DNA of 64,000 bases from Rhytidiadelphus loreus. Lineage: Eukaryota > Streptophyta > Bryopsida > Hypnales > Hylocomiaceae. Both the position numbers and the translations under genes were made by a program. Positions 27,842 to 37,722 of the stretch are shown here, in pieces. The stretch lies in the NCBI GenBank assembly GCA_947034895.1, contig OX344764.1, positions 57,579,348 to 57,643,347 on the forward strand, written 5' to 3'. Positions within the stretch are counted from its first letter, which is position 1; each line of letters starts with the position of its first letter. The notes beneath the pieces are model-generated. The model searched no databases and was not told the DNA's origin. It was given only the letters and a program-made list of their open reading frames with translations.

Positions 27842-30168
27842 TTCGAAACTCTAATTAAGTGGACGAAGCTCCACAACCTCGATTTCTCTCAATTTTTTCT
27901 TTCAACTGTCACGAAGGATAAGATTTGGCTCAAGATCTTTCAAAATGAGAAACAAAAAGCTTGGTGTGACGATGTCGCAAGGAGTCCGATCGCGTGAAGA
28001 GCTGCTGCGGCAGTGATGTAAGCTTAAAACGCTGATGGAGACGAAGACTCTCAACTAGGCCGCGGGGGCACGTGTCATGAGCAGGGGTGGCATTTGGAAG
28101 GCGAGCCAAGAGGGAATGCCAACAGGGTATTGAAGTTATTGAGTTCCATTATCAGTCAGGCGGTTACCGTTTTTACGGTGAGGGTCAGATTCGATATAAA
28201 TTAAGTGAATTTCGTAGAATACTACCACATGTCATCTTGTGATTGGGGCTTCAGGGGTAATGTGGAGCTTTCAAAATGTGTTGTGAAAATTCAATTTCGG
28301 CATTTCCATGCCAAATGTGCCCCTCATGTAGAATACTCTTAGCTGTAGTATTTCTAAGTTTCATCTCAAAACTTTTTGTTAAGATTCAATTGTCTAATTG
28401 CATGATGATTTTTGTGTCAAAAAATTAATTAATTATTTATCCCCTTACCTACAAGATATGACAAAAGTTAGGACCTAGAGATGATCGAAGAGAAAGAAAT
28501 GATCACATCCATTTGAAAAATGACTTCATAAGCACCTACCGTATGTGAAGGTCCGATTCGGCACTTGAGTGTTGAAATTGAGTTTCCACGTTAGATTCTT
28601 AGGGTTCACATCGTCTCAGACCATTCACAAGATGACACATGTCACTTTTTTTTTCAAAAATGACTTAATTTCTGCCCATATAATTCTATCATATATACAC
28701 CAAGGAAACACTATAGCTTTGTGACTATTTTATGTAGACTATGAGTTGGAGTAATTGAATTTGGATCTCCATATTTGGAAGGGAGGGAAAAAGCCCTTTC
28801 AATAATAGTGAATAATATTATGTTTAGACTAGATGTAGGTACCAATACCTAAAATCAAACAAATAATCAATTCAACATGGTTTTCATTATTATATTGAGT
28901 TTTTTCTGTGGGGGCATGTTGCTAGGATTAAACGAGGTTCTTAACTATCTTAGAATACATCTTTTGAACATCATATGAGTGAACCGTGAATTTTTAAAGA
29001 GTTGAAAATAGATACATGCAAATCAATCCTAGGTTCTTACAAATAGAGATTGCATACTTTAAGCAAGAATCTCTACATGATGGTTTTTAAAAGGGGTCAA
29101 AATAAAAATAAGTGGTCCTATTTTTGTAATGACTATTTGTTATACTCCATGAAAGGTTCCATTATGGCCACTTTGAAGTCCAAATATGCTTCCTTTTAAT
29201 AAATGAGATGATGGGCGCAATGTTTTTTCTTTCGGAATCGTAACTATCAAGTAGTGTCACTTTGTTGGTTTGAATTTGGAAGGACCTACTTTATACTAGC
29301 CTAAACTTGCATGATATAGCAATATGTCGCTCAAATAAAAACTTTGGATGGGCATTGTAGGGGTGTGAAAGTAAGACTTATAGGATGTGCAAGTGACACT
29401 TTGAAGTGACTTATTGGTCAAAATAGGGTCCTATTTCTTGTGTGTGTAATTGTCAATGACTGTGCCCATGAAGAGGCAACCCTTAGAATATTGAAAGAGA
29501 ATCTTAGGGATTTGCAAGAGAATCTTGTAGTAGATTGCTCAACAAATACACTCTTTCAATGAGGCCTCTCTTTTGGGTCTACTTCAAAAAGAAGTTTCCC
29601 TTCTCCAACATCCCTCAATTCCCTTGCATTTGTTGAAGTTTTTAAAATTTGTTACATACCAAGCATCAGATACCTCACCCCAAATAGTATGAAAACAAGT
29701 CTACCAAGTCAAAGTTTCGTTGGCCATAGCAAATGGAGTTTTATTTATTCCCAAGGAATCAGGCTAAGGTACTTAAAATGTCCTTTGAGGATAGTAAGGC
29801 CTCAACATGTGATAGTTTAAGAATAATATTGTGGTCATTTTAGGTGAGTAAGATGACCATTATGGATGACTTCTTGTTGGATTTGGATTGACCCAATGGC
29901 TTTTTTGGGTTTCAAAGGTTGGTCACTTCAAAAATTCATTACTAATATATACTATGTCAAGAAAATAATTTCCCTTTTGGTATTATTTTCTCTCATGCTT
30001 GTCTATCTATGTGATTTCTTCCTTTCCTTCATGCACAAAATAGGGAGTTTTTAAATTTTTTGATATGCACCCCTACAATGACTTTGGGAGGTCAAGCAAG
30101 GGGGTGGTTCATCCTAGCCTCTAATTGTGGCATATATAAGGGCGGTTACATTAGGCAAATTTACCTTA
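27842..30168. other. Intergenic region
   Basis: The first 250 bases are GC-rich and probably hold the promoter of the minus-strand gene ending at 27841. Further right it is AT-rich. About 29,150-29,300 and 29,800-29,970 resemble the degenerate repeats of 7-8.7 kb (for example GTGAGTAAGATGAC). No gene seen. Confidence 0.6.
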
Positions 30169-30392
30169 TTAACCATTAAGCGCTTCGACGTCCATATTTT
30201 GGACGATGAACAGAGGGCTTCGAGGCGCTGTTTTGTCCACTGAACTTTTCATTCATCCAATGTAACACTTGAATTTTGAGACAACCTTCTTTAATGATCA
30301 ATTTCATGAAATTACAGTAAATGATATTTCTATAGAAAGATATAAGCAAAAATATGTCAAAATTAGAAAAAGGATCAAGACGTTAAGGGTTG
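30169..30392 (+). mobile_element. Short TIR element, copy 1
   Basis: About 224 bp running from TTAACCATTAAGCGCTTCGACG to CGTTAAGGGTTG, that is, with TTAACC-type ends in inverted orientation. It aligns along its whole length with the reverse complement of 42,831-43,059, including the TTCATCCAATGTAACACTTGA block. A non-autonomous DNA element is the best reading. It ends about 180 bp before the SNAP43 start codon, so it may contribute to that promoter or 5' UTR. Confidence 0.75.
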
Positions 30393-30572
30393 AAAACCAG
30401 TGTACGAAAGGAAAAATTCTAACTACCCGTACAGAGGAACGAAAAAAAGAAAAGTCTCAAACTCGAAAAAGTAAAATTCTCTATCTTCTTTACTTTTTTA
30501 GGGTTTGGGGTTTAGCAGCAGCGATTTCGTTTGTCCTCGCATGCAGTTGTTGCGCGCATCGACAGGGCCCTC

Positions 30573-31448
30573 ATGGACCTCTCCGCCGCATCGCGTGATA
30601 TTCACGAGCTCGTAGCATCCTTCGCAGAGCAGGATGGGATGTCGTTTTACCAACTGAAGGAGCTTTGGAAGTCGCGCGGCTTCTCCTTCATTCACGAAGC
30701 GTGCCCGAAGGACACAACACAAGCGTTCTTCATGCAGTCCTTATACTCTTCCGCCCTGGGTCACGTGAAGAGCGTGGATAACACTCTTTCCTGGAAGATC
30801 GGGGGCTTGTTCGTGCTCTATTGCTTGTACGAGACTCAGTACGTGGAGCCTTATTACCTGATTTATCTATCTCTGGAGGATTTAGAGAATCTGCACGGTT
30901 TGGTGAAGGAGTTGAAGCGCATCGAGCATGGGGAGGGTTTGAAAGTGGTGCGGACTATGTTGCGCAAGGAGGCTTTCTTGTTCGGGTGTGTGTCTGTTGA
31001 CCAGAAGAGTATTGCGGATGCGTGCGAGAAGCTGAGGAATCAAGCTGCTGCGAGGCTGAAGCACGCTCGATTTAGGTTACTGGCGAATGTGCCTTTGCAA
31101 GAGCATGTTTATGGGAGTTTGAAGCAGGAATTTTCCTTGGAGTCTGTCATGGATCTTGTGAGAGACTATGGTGCTGCGAAGAAGCATGTGTTTTCGGGCC
31201 TTGGAGTTCTTGAAACGCCAGAGGACACGGGTTTAGGGTTTGCTGATCAGCTGAAAGAAGTCGCGGACGGTTGGGAAGCGCAGAAGCGGGACTTGCTTTC
31301 CATTAATGGTCTTGAAATCCAGCCTATTCAGATGCAGCTTGCTCGACCTGAAAAGCGAAAGCAAAATGAAACTTCCGATCAGGTCGTGGATCGAACTGAG
31401 GAGGAGATGCTTGAGGAGGAGATTCTTGGTCTCATTGATATGGAATAA
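30573..31448 (+). CDS. SNAPC1: SNAPc subunit SNAP43 (SNAPC1-like), unspliced form
   Basis: An uninterrupted frame of 291 codons. SNAPc binds the proximal promoter element of snRNA genes and recruits Pol II or Pol III; this is family knowledge. The N-terminal half carries the SNAP43 signature: SFIHEACP, FFMQSLYSSALGH, GGLFVLYCLYETQ and the hydrophobic LIYLSLEDL block. The C-terminal third is charged, ending in LEEEILGLIDME. The frame is open upstream to 30531 without an ATG, so I chose the ATG at 30573, which aligns with the family N terminus (MDL). A candidate donor after codon 270 (31382/31383) would replace the last 21 residues through the exon at 31527-31706. No intron is needed for this form. 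Confidence 0.9.
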   Translation: MDLSAASRDIHELVASFAEQDGMSFYQLKELWKSRGFSFIHEACPKDTTQAFFMQSLYSSALGHVKSVDNTLSWKIGGLFVLYCLYETQYVEPYYLIYLSLEDLENLHGLVKELKRIEHGEGLKVVRTMLRKEAFLFGCVSVDQKSIADACEKLRNQAAARLKHARFRLLANVPLQEHVYGSLKQEFSLESVMDLVRDYGAAKKHVFSGLGVLETPEDTGLGFADQLKEVADGWEAQKRDLLSINGLEIQPIQMQLARPEKRKQNETSDQVVDRTEEEMLEEEILGLIDME

Positions 31449-31472
31449 AACCCTAATAATTTATTAGGGTTT
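31448..31472. repeat. Telo-box palindrome after the first SNAP43 stop
   Basis: Two perfect 12-bp arms, AAACCCTAATAA and TTATTAGGGTTT, separated by one T, start at the last base of the first stop codon. The arms contain the plant telo-box core AAACCCTA in both orientations. It would form a tight hairpin in RNA. It falls in the 3' UTR of the unspliced form or in the intron of the spliced form. Confidence 0.85.
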
Positions 31473-31526
31473 CCATTTTTTGGAAAATTTCTTTTCAGGT
31501 TATTGCATCAGAGACTCCTTCCTCAG

Positions 31527-31706
31527 GTTCATTTTCAACACGGCTTGCATAATGGCAGTGCATTGAGTGGAAATGGTACATATATGCAAGTGCTGAAGAG
31601 AGATTCGCAGCCTATGATACAGCGACAAGAGCGTTCTGAGAAGGTCGCGGATCAAACTGAGAAGGATCTTCTTGAGGAAATTCTCGGTCTCATTGATATG
31701 GAGTAA
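31527..31706 (+). CDS. SNAPC1: Alternative C-terminal exon of SNAP43
   Basis: This segment encodes 59 residues plus stop and ends in LLEEILGLIDME, nearly identical to the end of the upstream frame. An AG acceptor just before 31527 and a GT donor after 31382 join in phase, giving a 329-residue protein. The 144-bp intron would remove the first terminal sequence and its stop. The exon seems to be a duplicate of the upstream terminal exon. A further degraded piece follows at about 31721-31790. Expression is unproven; it could also be a duplicated remnant in the 3' UTR. Confidence 0.6.
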   Translation, partial: VHFQHGLHNGSALSGNGTYMQVLKRDSQPMIQRQERSEKVADQTEKDLLEEILGLIDME

Positions 31707-31799
31707 AATAATATCTCCAATCTTTTGGAAAAATTAAATTGCGGTTATTGCAGAGACTCTTTTTTCACACTCTTTTGCAAAATGGTTCGCGTCCTCGAT

Positions 31800-33202
31800 T
31801 GAGCGAAAAAGGTATTTGTAAATGACCTTTTCCCTACATATTTTATTAATTGAAATGTAAGTACGAAAGGTTTCAGATGTTTTGAATACAGTAGACTGTC
31901 TGTAAAACTAAAGAGTTCTCTGCATTCTCTTTGTTGGATGGTATGGCAGGATACTGTATTAGAACTCGTTGCAATTCTTGTCTGTAGAGGGCGTTCTTTT
32001 CATAATACGCTTGAATCAGCTAGCTTACAGTAGTCGTACTTTCACATTTTTCGTTGTTGTCATTCTCTACAAAGCCGTCGTTTACAGCGTGATTGGCATT
32101 CTTTTTGGACTATTTGGACTATTTGTAATTACCTACTGTAAACTAATATCTCGATTTATCTTCACATCGGATTGTTTCTGTTTTCTCGTGAAGACCTCGA
32201 CTTAGGCTGCTTTCAACCAATCTGGATGGTGGGGTGGGGTGGAGGGAAGAGGTTGCAAATATTGTGTTGACCAGCAACATGTACCGGCATGGATGGGTTT
32301 GTATACCTTAGGTTAACCCCTAAATGCCCAAGAATTTCTGCTTCTATACTTACAGGCGTTGAAATCAGTCATGTAGTAATCTTTAGAAAAGGTATTAAAA
32401 TTTACCACTAGAAAGAAGAAATCATGCCTTGCATATTGAACAATATGTTCTGAAAGTTGATGTTGACTTTCAAAGTGGACTTTCTATTTTAGGTTTCAGG
32501 CTCTTGATGTTTATACAACTTAGCAATCGCATGATGCGGGCAGCTGAAGTACTTCCATATTTCACTGCCATTGCATTTTTGGTGCAGGGTTTCGCCCTTT
32601 CCCACAAATCTTATTGTTGATTATTTGAATACTCGACTACGTTTTCAGGTAATTGGCGATGATCATTTTGGTGAAAGGGTGGGGCTTTTGCACCTTGCTT
32701 TGTAGGGTCCTTCTTCGCTTTTCAACCATGGCCTTTATTTCTCCTGAAGGGCGAGGATATAATATGATACAATGTTAATACCATCTGGATGTACACAGTT
32801 TTCCTTGTAATTCTATCGGCTTATTTCAATGGACATTTTTAATTGTTCAATTAGAATGCTCCATGTATTTCTATCAGTCTATTTCAATAGATTTTTGTCC
32901 GTCAGTTTGCTGATGCTCTCGACTGTCGAATTTTGTTGCAGGAGCTCTAAACTTCGAAGTGAATTTCAGTCGTGACCTCGATAAGGCTCCAGGAATCTCG
33001 TCTTTTAGGAACTGCTAGAAACCATTCCGAATCATCCCGTTTCTCGGAAGGAATTTTGTTTTTCCAATTCCTTCCATGAGTCAGTGAATAAAGTAAATTT
33101 TCTTTCTGTTTTATTGACCGGATTATTTTTCTTCGAATGATCAAGTTCGTTACAATATCGATTCCAGACATGTAAGGGGTCAGTGAGTTCACCGACCCCG
33201 CT
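31800..33202. other. SNAP43 3' region and spacer before the tRNA genes
   Basis: No protein-coding gene recognised. The stretch to about 32,900 is T-rich with a moderate number of unique words, as expected for 3' UTR and spacer. There are no large repeats and no recognisable RNA gene until 33203. Confidence 0.5.
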
Positions 33203-33275
33203 GCCGTCCTAGCTCAGTTGGTAGAGCGCAAGGCTCTTAACCTTGTGGTCCAGGGTTCGAGCCCCTGGGGTGGCG
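33203..33275 (+). tRNA. trnK-CTT: tRNA-Lys (anticodon CTT)
   Basis: A 73-nt intronless tRNA. The acceptor arm GCCGTCC (33203-33209) pairs with 33268-33274 including two G-U pairs. The D arm contains AGCTCAGTTGGTAGAGC. The anticodon stem CAAGG/CCTTG encloses loop CTCTTAA, so the anticodon is CTT. The T arm CAGGG/CCCTG encloses TTCGAGC. A- and B-box promoter elements are therefore intact. It is nuclear-type and close to the standard plant tRNA-Lys. Confidence 0.97.
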
Positions 33276-33294
33276 ACGTGGCACGCGTCCATTG

Positions 33295-33376
33295 GTGCTC
33301 ATGCCGGAGTGGTTATCGGGCATGACTAGAAATCATGTGGGCTTTGCCCGCGCAGGTTCGAATCCTGCTGAGCACG
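33295..33376 (+). tRNA. trnS-AGA: tRNA-Ser (anticodon AGA)
   Basis: An 82-nt class II tRNA with a long variable arm (TGGGCTTTGCCC region). The acceptor GTGCTCA (33295-33301) pairs perfectly with TGAGCAC (33369-33375). The anticodon loop CTAGAAA gives AGA. The T arm contains GGTTCGAATCC. It starts 19 nt after the tRNA-Lys gene, and a run of five T at about 33383 can serve as the Pol III terminator. Confidence 0.97.
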
Positions 33377-33462
33377 AAGTATCTTTTTGCTAGAAATGAT
33401 ACAAGTACTTTTTGTTGAAGTCTTGCTGGAATGAATGGTTCTGCATACTCTTGTTGATATTA

Positions 33463-33908
33463 GAGCATCACCACCCGTCTTGCAAAAAGGGGGTGGTGAG
33501 TTGGCCTGCATTTTGCAGAACCATCCCGTTTGCAAGCCGGGTGGTGAGCTGCGACCCACCCGCAAGCCTGTTAAGAGGTGGAGCATGGTAACAAACATGG
33601 TAACAAACATGTACAATAGTATAAAAACCATTCGCCGCTGCGGTGAAAAATGCAAAAACAAGTAAAACAATTCGGTGCCGAAAGTTGCGGTGCCGAAAGT
33701 TGCGGAAAGGTGTTCAAGCTTGTCGCTTGCTGTTATGCAGGCCGCTCCAACCTCCAGCTTGCAACCTGCAAAATCGGTTCATTTGCCAGCTTCTGAATAT
33801 TTGCCAGCCGCTGAACTGCCCCGCTCATCCGTTTTGCAAGACGGGTGGGGCAGATATGCAGCTTCCTCCCCACCGATCATCCGTTTTGCAAGACGGGTGG
33901 GGATGCTC
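33463..33908. mobile_element. MITE with TTA target duplication (PIF/Harbinger-like)
   Basis: A 446-bp element flanked on both sides by TTA. Its ends, GAGCATCACCACCCGTCTTGC on the left and GCAAGACGGGTGGGGATGCTC on the right, are inverted repeats of about 21 bp with one mismatch. The 3-bp TTA duplication fits PIF/Harbinger (Tourist-type) elements. The motif CCGTTTTGCAAGACGGGTGG recurs inside, so the element is partly built of its own ends. Open frames across it are non-coding. It sits about 85 bp after tRNA-Ser. Confidence 0.8.
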
Positions 33909-36271
33909 TTAGATTGTATTGTCAAACGTCTCAGCTCCCTTGTGTAAAGTTGTGAACACTATTTTCTCCAACGTCAATTTGAGAATTTTTCAAGTCGAAA
34001 CTTTGGTTGATGATGTCCCAGCATTTGCAAGCCTCGTAACTATCCCCAAGCTAATATAGAAAGTTCACTTTGGAAGCTGATAGTGAAGTACGGTAACTTG
34101 CAATGCAAACTTGTGTCGTTGGTAAACCACTGCTAGGAAATGTTCTGTTCATTTCCAGCATAGATTGCAAAGCATATTCACTTTGTTAGGAGGGTTCGGT
34201 TGCCTGCGTGATCATGCATTGCAGCCTCTTTCATTCGTCTCTCACCAAGTTCATTCATTTATGTAGGGCAAAGGGGGCATTGCCCTTTACAAAATGTAGG
34301 GTTTGGACTGTTATTTTGCTAGTAAATTTATTTATATATTTTTTATATCTTTTATATTTTTCTAACAAATTTATTTCAAATTCATTTCAAATTCATTTCA
34401 AATTCATTTCAATGCCTGTAGGTATAGAAGAGGTCGCTTTGGCCATTCGACACTTAGGCTATGTTTGGACCTTTAGGATAGAGAAGATTCATGGTTTGAA
34501 AATGAATGTTTTGATTGAGTATATTGTGAAAAGTATAATTTTTTAAGTCAAAGAATATTTATTTCATTAAATTGAGTAAACAAAGGATCTTACTTGTTGG
34601 TTTAAGAAAATATTTTTTTTACAAACAATAATCTCCAGTGGACTCAAAATGCTCAAAATGCTCAAATGCTAGTAAGGTAGTGTGTTCACAAACCGTCACT
34701 TTAAGGGCTGTTGGGCCTTTTTGATGGTTTTCAGATGGCTGAATATATTTCCACTTATTTTTCACTTGAAGAAAAATTGATGTGAAATCTAACAAAAGTG
34801 GTTCATATTTTTTGGAATTACTTATGAATTTTCAAAGAGTTTTGCAGTAGGCACCTATTCTTGATCCTAGACCTTGCAAAACCCACACAGTGCAGTCTGA
34901 AAAAAGATATGGCTAGACCAAAAACAAGCAATCAGGCATTCAAAAAGTATTACACAAGGTTCCTAAATGTGACCTTCACTAAACTTAAACAAACCCTACA
35001 TTCTTTTAACATGTGTAAGAAGGCAATTGGGCAATCAATTTTCATTTAGAAAAATTAAGTGCACACACTTGGGCTTTGAAATGGACCCTCCTTAATTCTT
35101 ATTCCATCTATTAAAGAAGTATGAACAAATCTCATTAATTCTTTGACATTATGAGCATTCCAACTCACATCCATTGACTATCTATTGCTTTTGAAGCCAC
35201 CTATGAGACAATTTGAAGAAGAGGGTTTGAATTAGAGCCATCTACAATACTTGAAGACTTTAGGGGTTAAAGATAGAAATCATTCCATTCATTCTAGTTG
35301 ATAAATCAATACATATAGCATAAGATGATTTCACATTTTGAGGTTGGAATGGGATCGGGTGTTTTCATGTCTTACCATAGTGCCTGGAAGTGTGTAGCGA
35401 TTGATGAATAGAGTCAACAAGGGCCTTCAATGTTATGAGAAAGTTCTAGACAATCTTTTTTTTCAAGCAATTAAAGTATCTTCTTAAAAAATTATAGGAT
35501 TCATTTATGAACTCTATTTTCACAATATCTCAAAAAGAAATTCACAAGATCTTTTCTTAGAACAATCTCCTTTGAGATTAGTGTATACAATTCTATCTTA
35601 GAGTTTTTAACCCCTAAAAGACCAGATTGAATTTTTTAGCAATATAGAAAATTTGGATAGGTATGTGTGACTAGAAATTTCCATATTTTGGGCCCAAACT
35701 TTAGTAGAGGGCATGGACGGAGAATATCTTTTATATGCACTAATATTTTGGACATTTGGAAATATGAACCAAAAGTTATGACCTATTATGTTTTTTATTT
35801 TGTAATTGAGCAATTTGTGCAGATAAGAAAAAATCACTTTTTTCGTAAACAAAAATTTGAAATTGATTTTCTAGAGTTATATATATGTGAAAAGCTTTGA
35901 ATCATTCCATTTTGATCAGTGCGTCAAAATTTATGAGGAGTTTTAGTGTGTAGGTAATTATGGATTCTTTATTCTAAAATAAAAAAACATTGCAACCATT
36001 GGGATTGGCATTTTTCAATTCTATAATTAAATTCTTAACAATTTGGTATTTTGAATCATTATCTACTTTTTTCTACTTACTTTTTTTTTTCTATATGTTG
36101 TATGAATCCAAATGATTTGAAAATTTTCAAGCATGTAGCAAACTTGCCTCGAAGAATAAATCCAAAGAAGCACCAACAACATGGACATTTTTTCATTTAA
36201 ATTTGACCTTGTGAATTTTCTTTTGTAGGGCCAAAAAAAGGATTTTTGTCACTTCAAATAGGGGAGCACTA
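33909..36271. other. AT-rich intergenic region with R1-family repeat
   Basis: No gene recognised. A short tandem (ATTTCAAATTC, about four copies) lies near 34372-34412. About 35,600-36,245 is an inverted relative of the R1 family at 43.2-44.2 kb; it starts with TTTAACCCCTAAA and shares the ATTCTATAATTAAATTCTTAAC block. Confidence 0.55.
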
Positions 36272-37722
36272 TTTCTCACCCTTTTTATTGCGGCTATTTA
36301 TTATTCTGGCACCCTGCTGCCGCAGCCTGCCGTCTACTGGCCCTACTGGCTCCTCTTCCACGTGCTGGTTGCATTCAATGCCTGGCACAGTATATCCACG
36401 CACTGTTTTTTCCTACCTGACAGGGTCTGCCCGAGGAAAACTTCAGTGTTTCGTCTGTTGTGTTCCGGCGTGTTCTAGAAAAGAAACGGCCTGACTTATT
36501 GCTTGCATGGCCATGCGACGCCGCATGCATGGACATGGGCCATGTCACGCCGCATGCATGGGTATGTCCCATGCCACGCATGCCTCTGTGTTCCCCCCAG
36601 TGTTTCGTGGTGGCAGTAGACTTCAGGCCTTCCCCTCTAGGGGTTTAGGGAGTTCACAAGAATTAAACATCGAACACAAGTGACATTTTCTTCAAGTAAA
36701 CTATAGTTCCCTACCTTAGAAAGGAAATCATATCGTGAACCCCCCAGAAACCGACATTTTCAATGTTGAAAAAGGTAAAAAGAAAAAGAAATTAGGACTT
36801 CAAACAAAGAAGAAGACATACAATGAAACACCAATAATAAAAGGAAAATAACTAGATTTTATTGTATGGTTTAGGGGATGAACTATATAAATCTGAATTA
36901 AAAAAATATAGAACTTCATCAAAATTATAAGAAATTTAAACCCATTGAACTCCAAACTCTTTGGGGCAAATGGTTTAAGGGTTTAGGAATTGGGCCTCCA
37001 TTATCAGGGGTCCATCCGGTTAGGGAGTGCAAAAGCACTCCCTAAGCCAAAAAAAATGTATAATTGGTGTGCCGGACCCATTCAACTCCAAACTCTTTTG
37101 GGGGAAATGGTTTTAGGGAACACTAATTGGGCCTCCATTATCAGGGGTCCATCCGGTTAGGGATTGCTTTCGCACTCCCTAACCCAAAAAAAATGTATAA
37201 TTGTGTGTGTTGGACCCATTCAACTCCAAACTCTTTTGGAGAAATGGTGCTAGGAACACTAATTCGGCCTCCATTATCAGGGGTCCATCCGCTTAGGGAG
37301 TGCGAAAACACTCCCTAACCCCCCATACAAACACTGAAAATATACAATACATTGTAATACACCATACATTGTAACACACCACATTTATCAATAAAATTGA
37401 ATGGCTTTAGAAGCCTTTTATTTTTATTTTTTACACTAGAAGATAAGCTATTTATACTAGTAGGGTGGTAGTAGGGGAGACAAACCTTATGGGATATAGA
37501 AAACTTAGGATCTTTAACCCATCACTAAATTTTACATGGTAGGCGAGCAAAACAGTGGCAGCAGAACACTGAAATTTTTTTGGGCAGGCACCTACGGGCA
37601 GAGGAACCATTGGTTGCCGTTGTCAGATCATGGCACGTAAACCCACACTATTGGGCCTGCTGCAGTTATATTGTGCAATACGATGCAGTCCAATAAATAG
37701 TCGCAATAAAAAGGGTGAGAAA
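36272..37722. mobile_element. TIR element, about 1.45 kb
   Basis: The left end TTTCTCACCCTTTTTATTGCG at 36272 and the right end near 37702-37722 are inverted repeats, and similarity extends through CTATTTATT, giving TIRs of about 30 bp with one mismatch. Inside are a CATG-rich palindromic block (36510-36590) and a three-copy 137-bp tandem array. No transposase-like frame is present, so the element is non-autonomous. The target duplication was not resolved. Confidence 0.7.
36941..37325 (+). repeat. Three tandem 137-bp units, each with a hairpin
   Basis: Units begin with CCCATT at 36941, 37078 and 37215. Each contains CAACTCCAAACTCTTT or a close variant, GGCCTCCATTATCAGGGGTCC and an inverted repeat of the type GGTTAGGGAGTGC...GCACTCCCTAA with a loop of about four bases. 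The hairpin is kept in all three units although individual bases differ. Confidence 0.85.

Noticed and set aside
33435..33947. Several open frames of 76-114 codons near the tRNA genes
   Set aside because: They lie in or across the Harbinger-like element and arise from its repeated GC-rich ends.
36246..36648. Open frames of 62-82 codons with Cys-rich ends
   Set aside because: Inside a TIR element with palindromic CATG blocks; no start context or homology.
36941..37325. Three regular units with hairpins suggesting a CRISPR-like array
   Set aside because: Unit length 137 bp, repeats not separated by unique spacers, and the genome is a eukaryote's.
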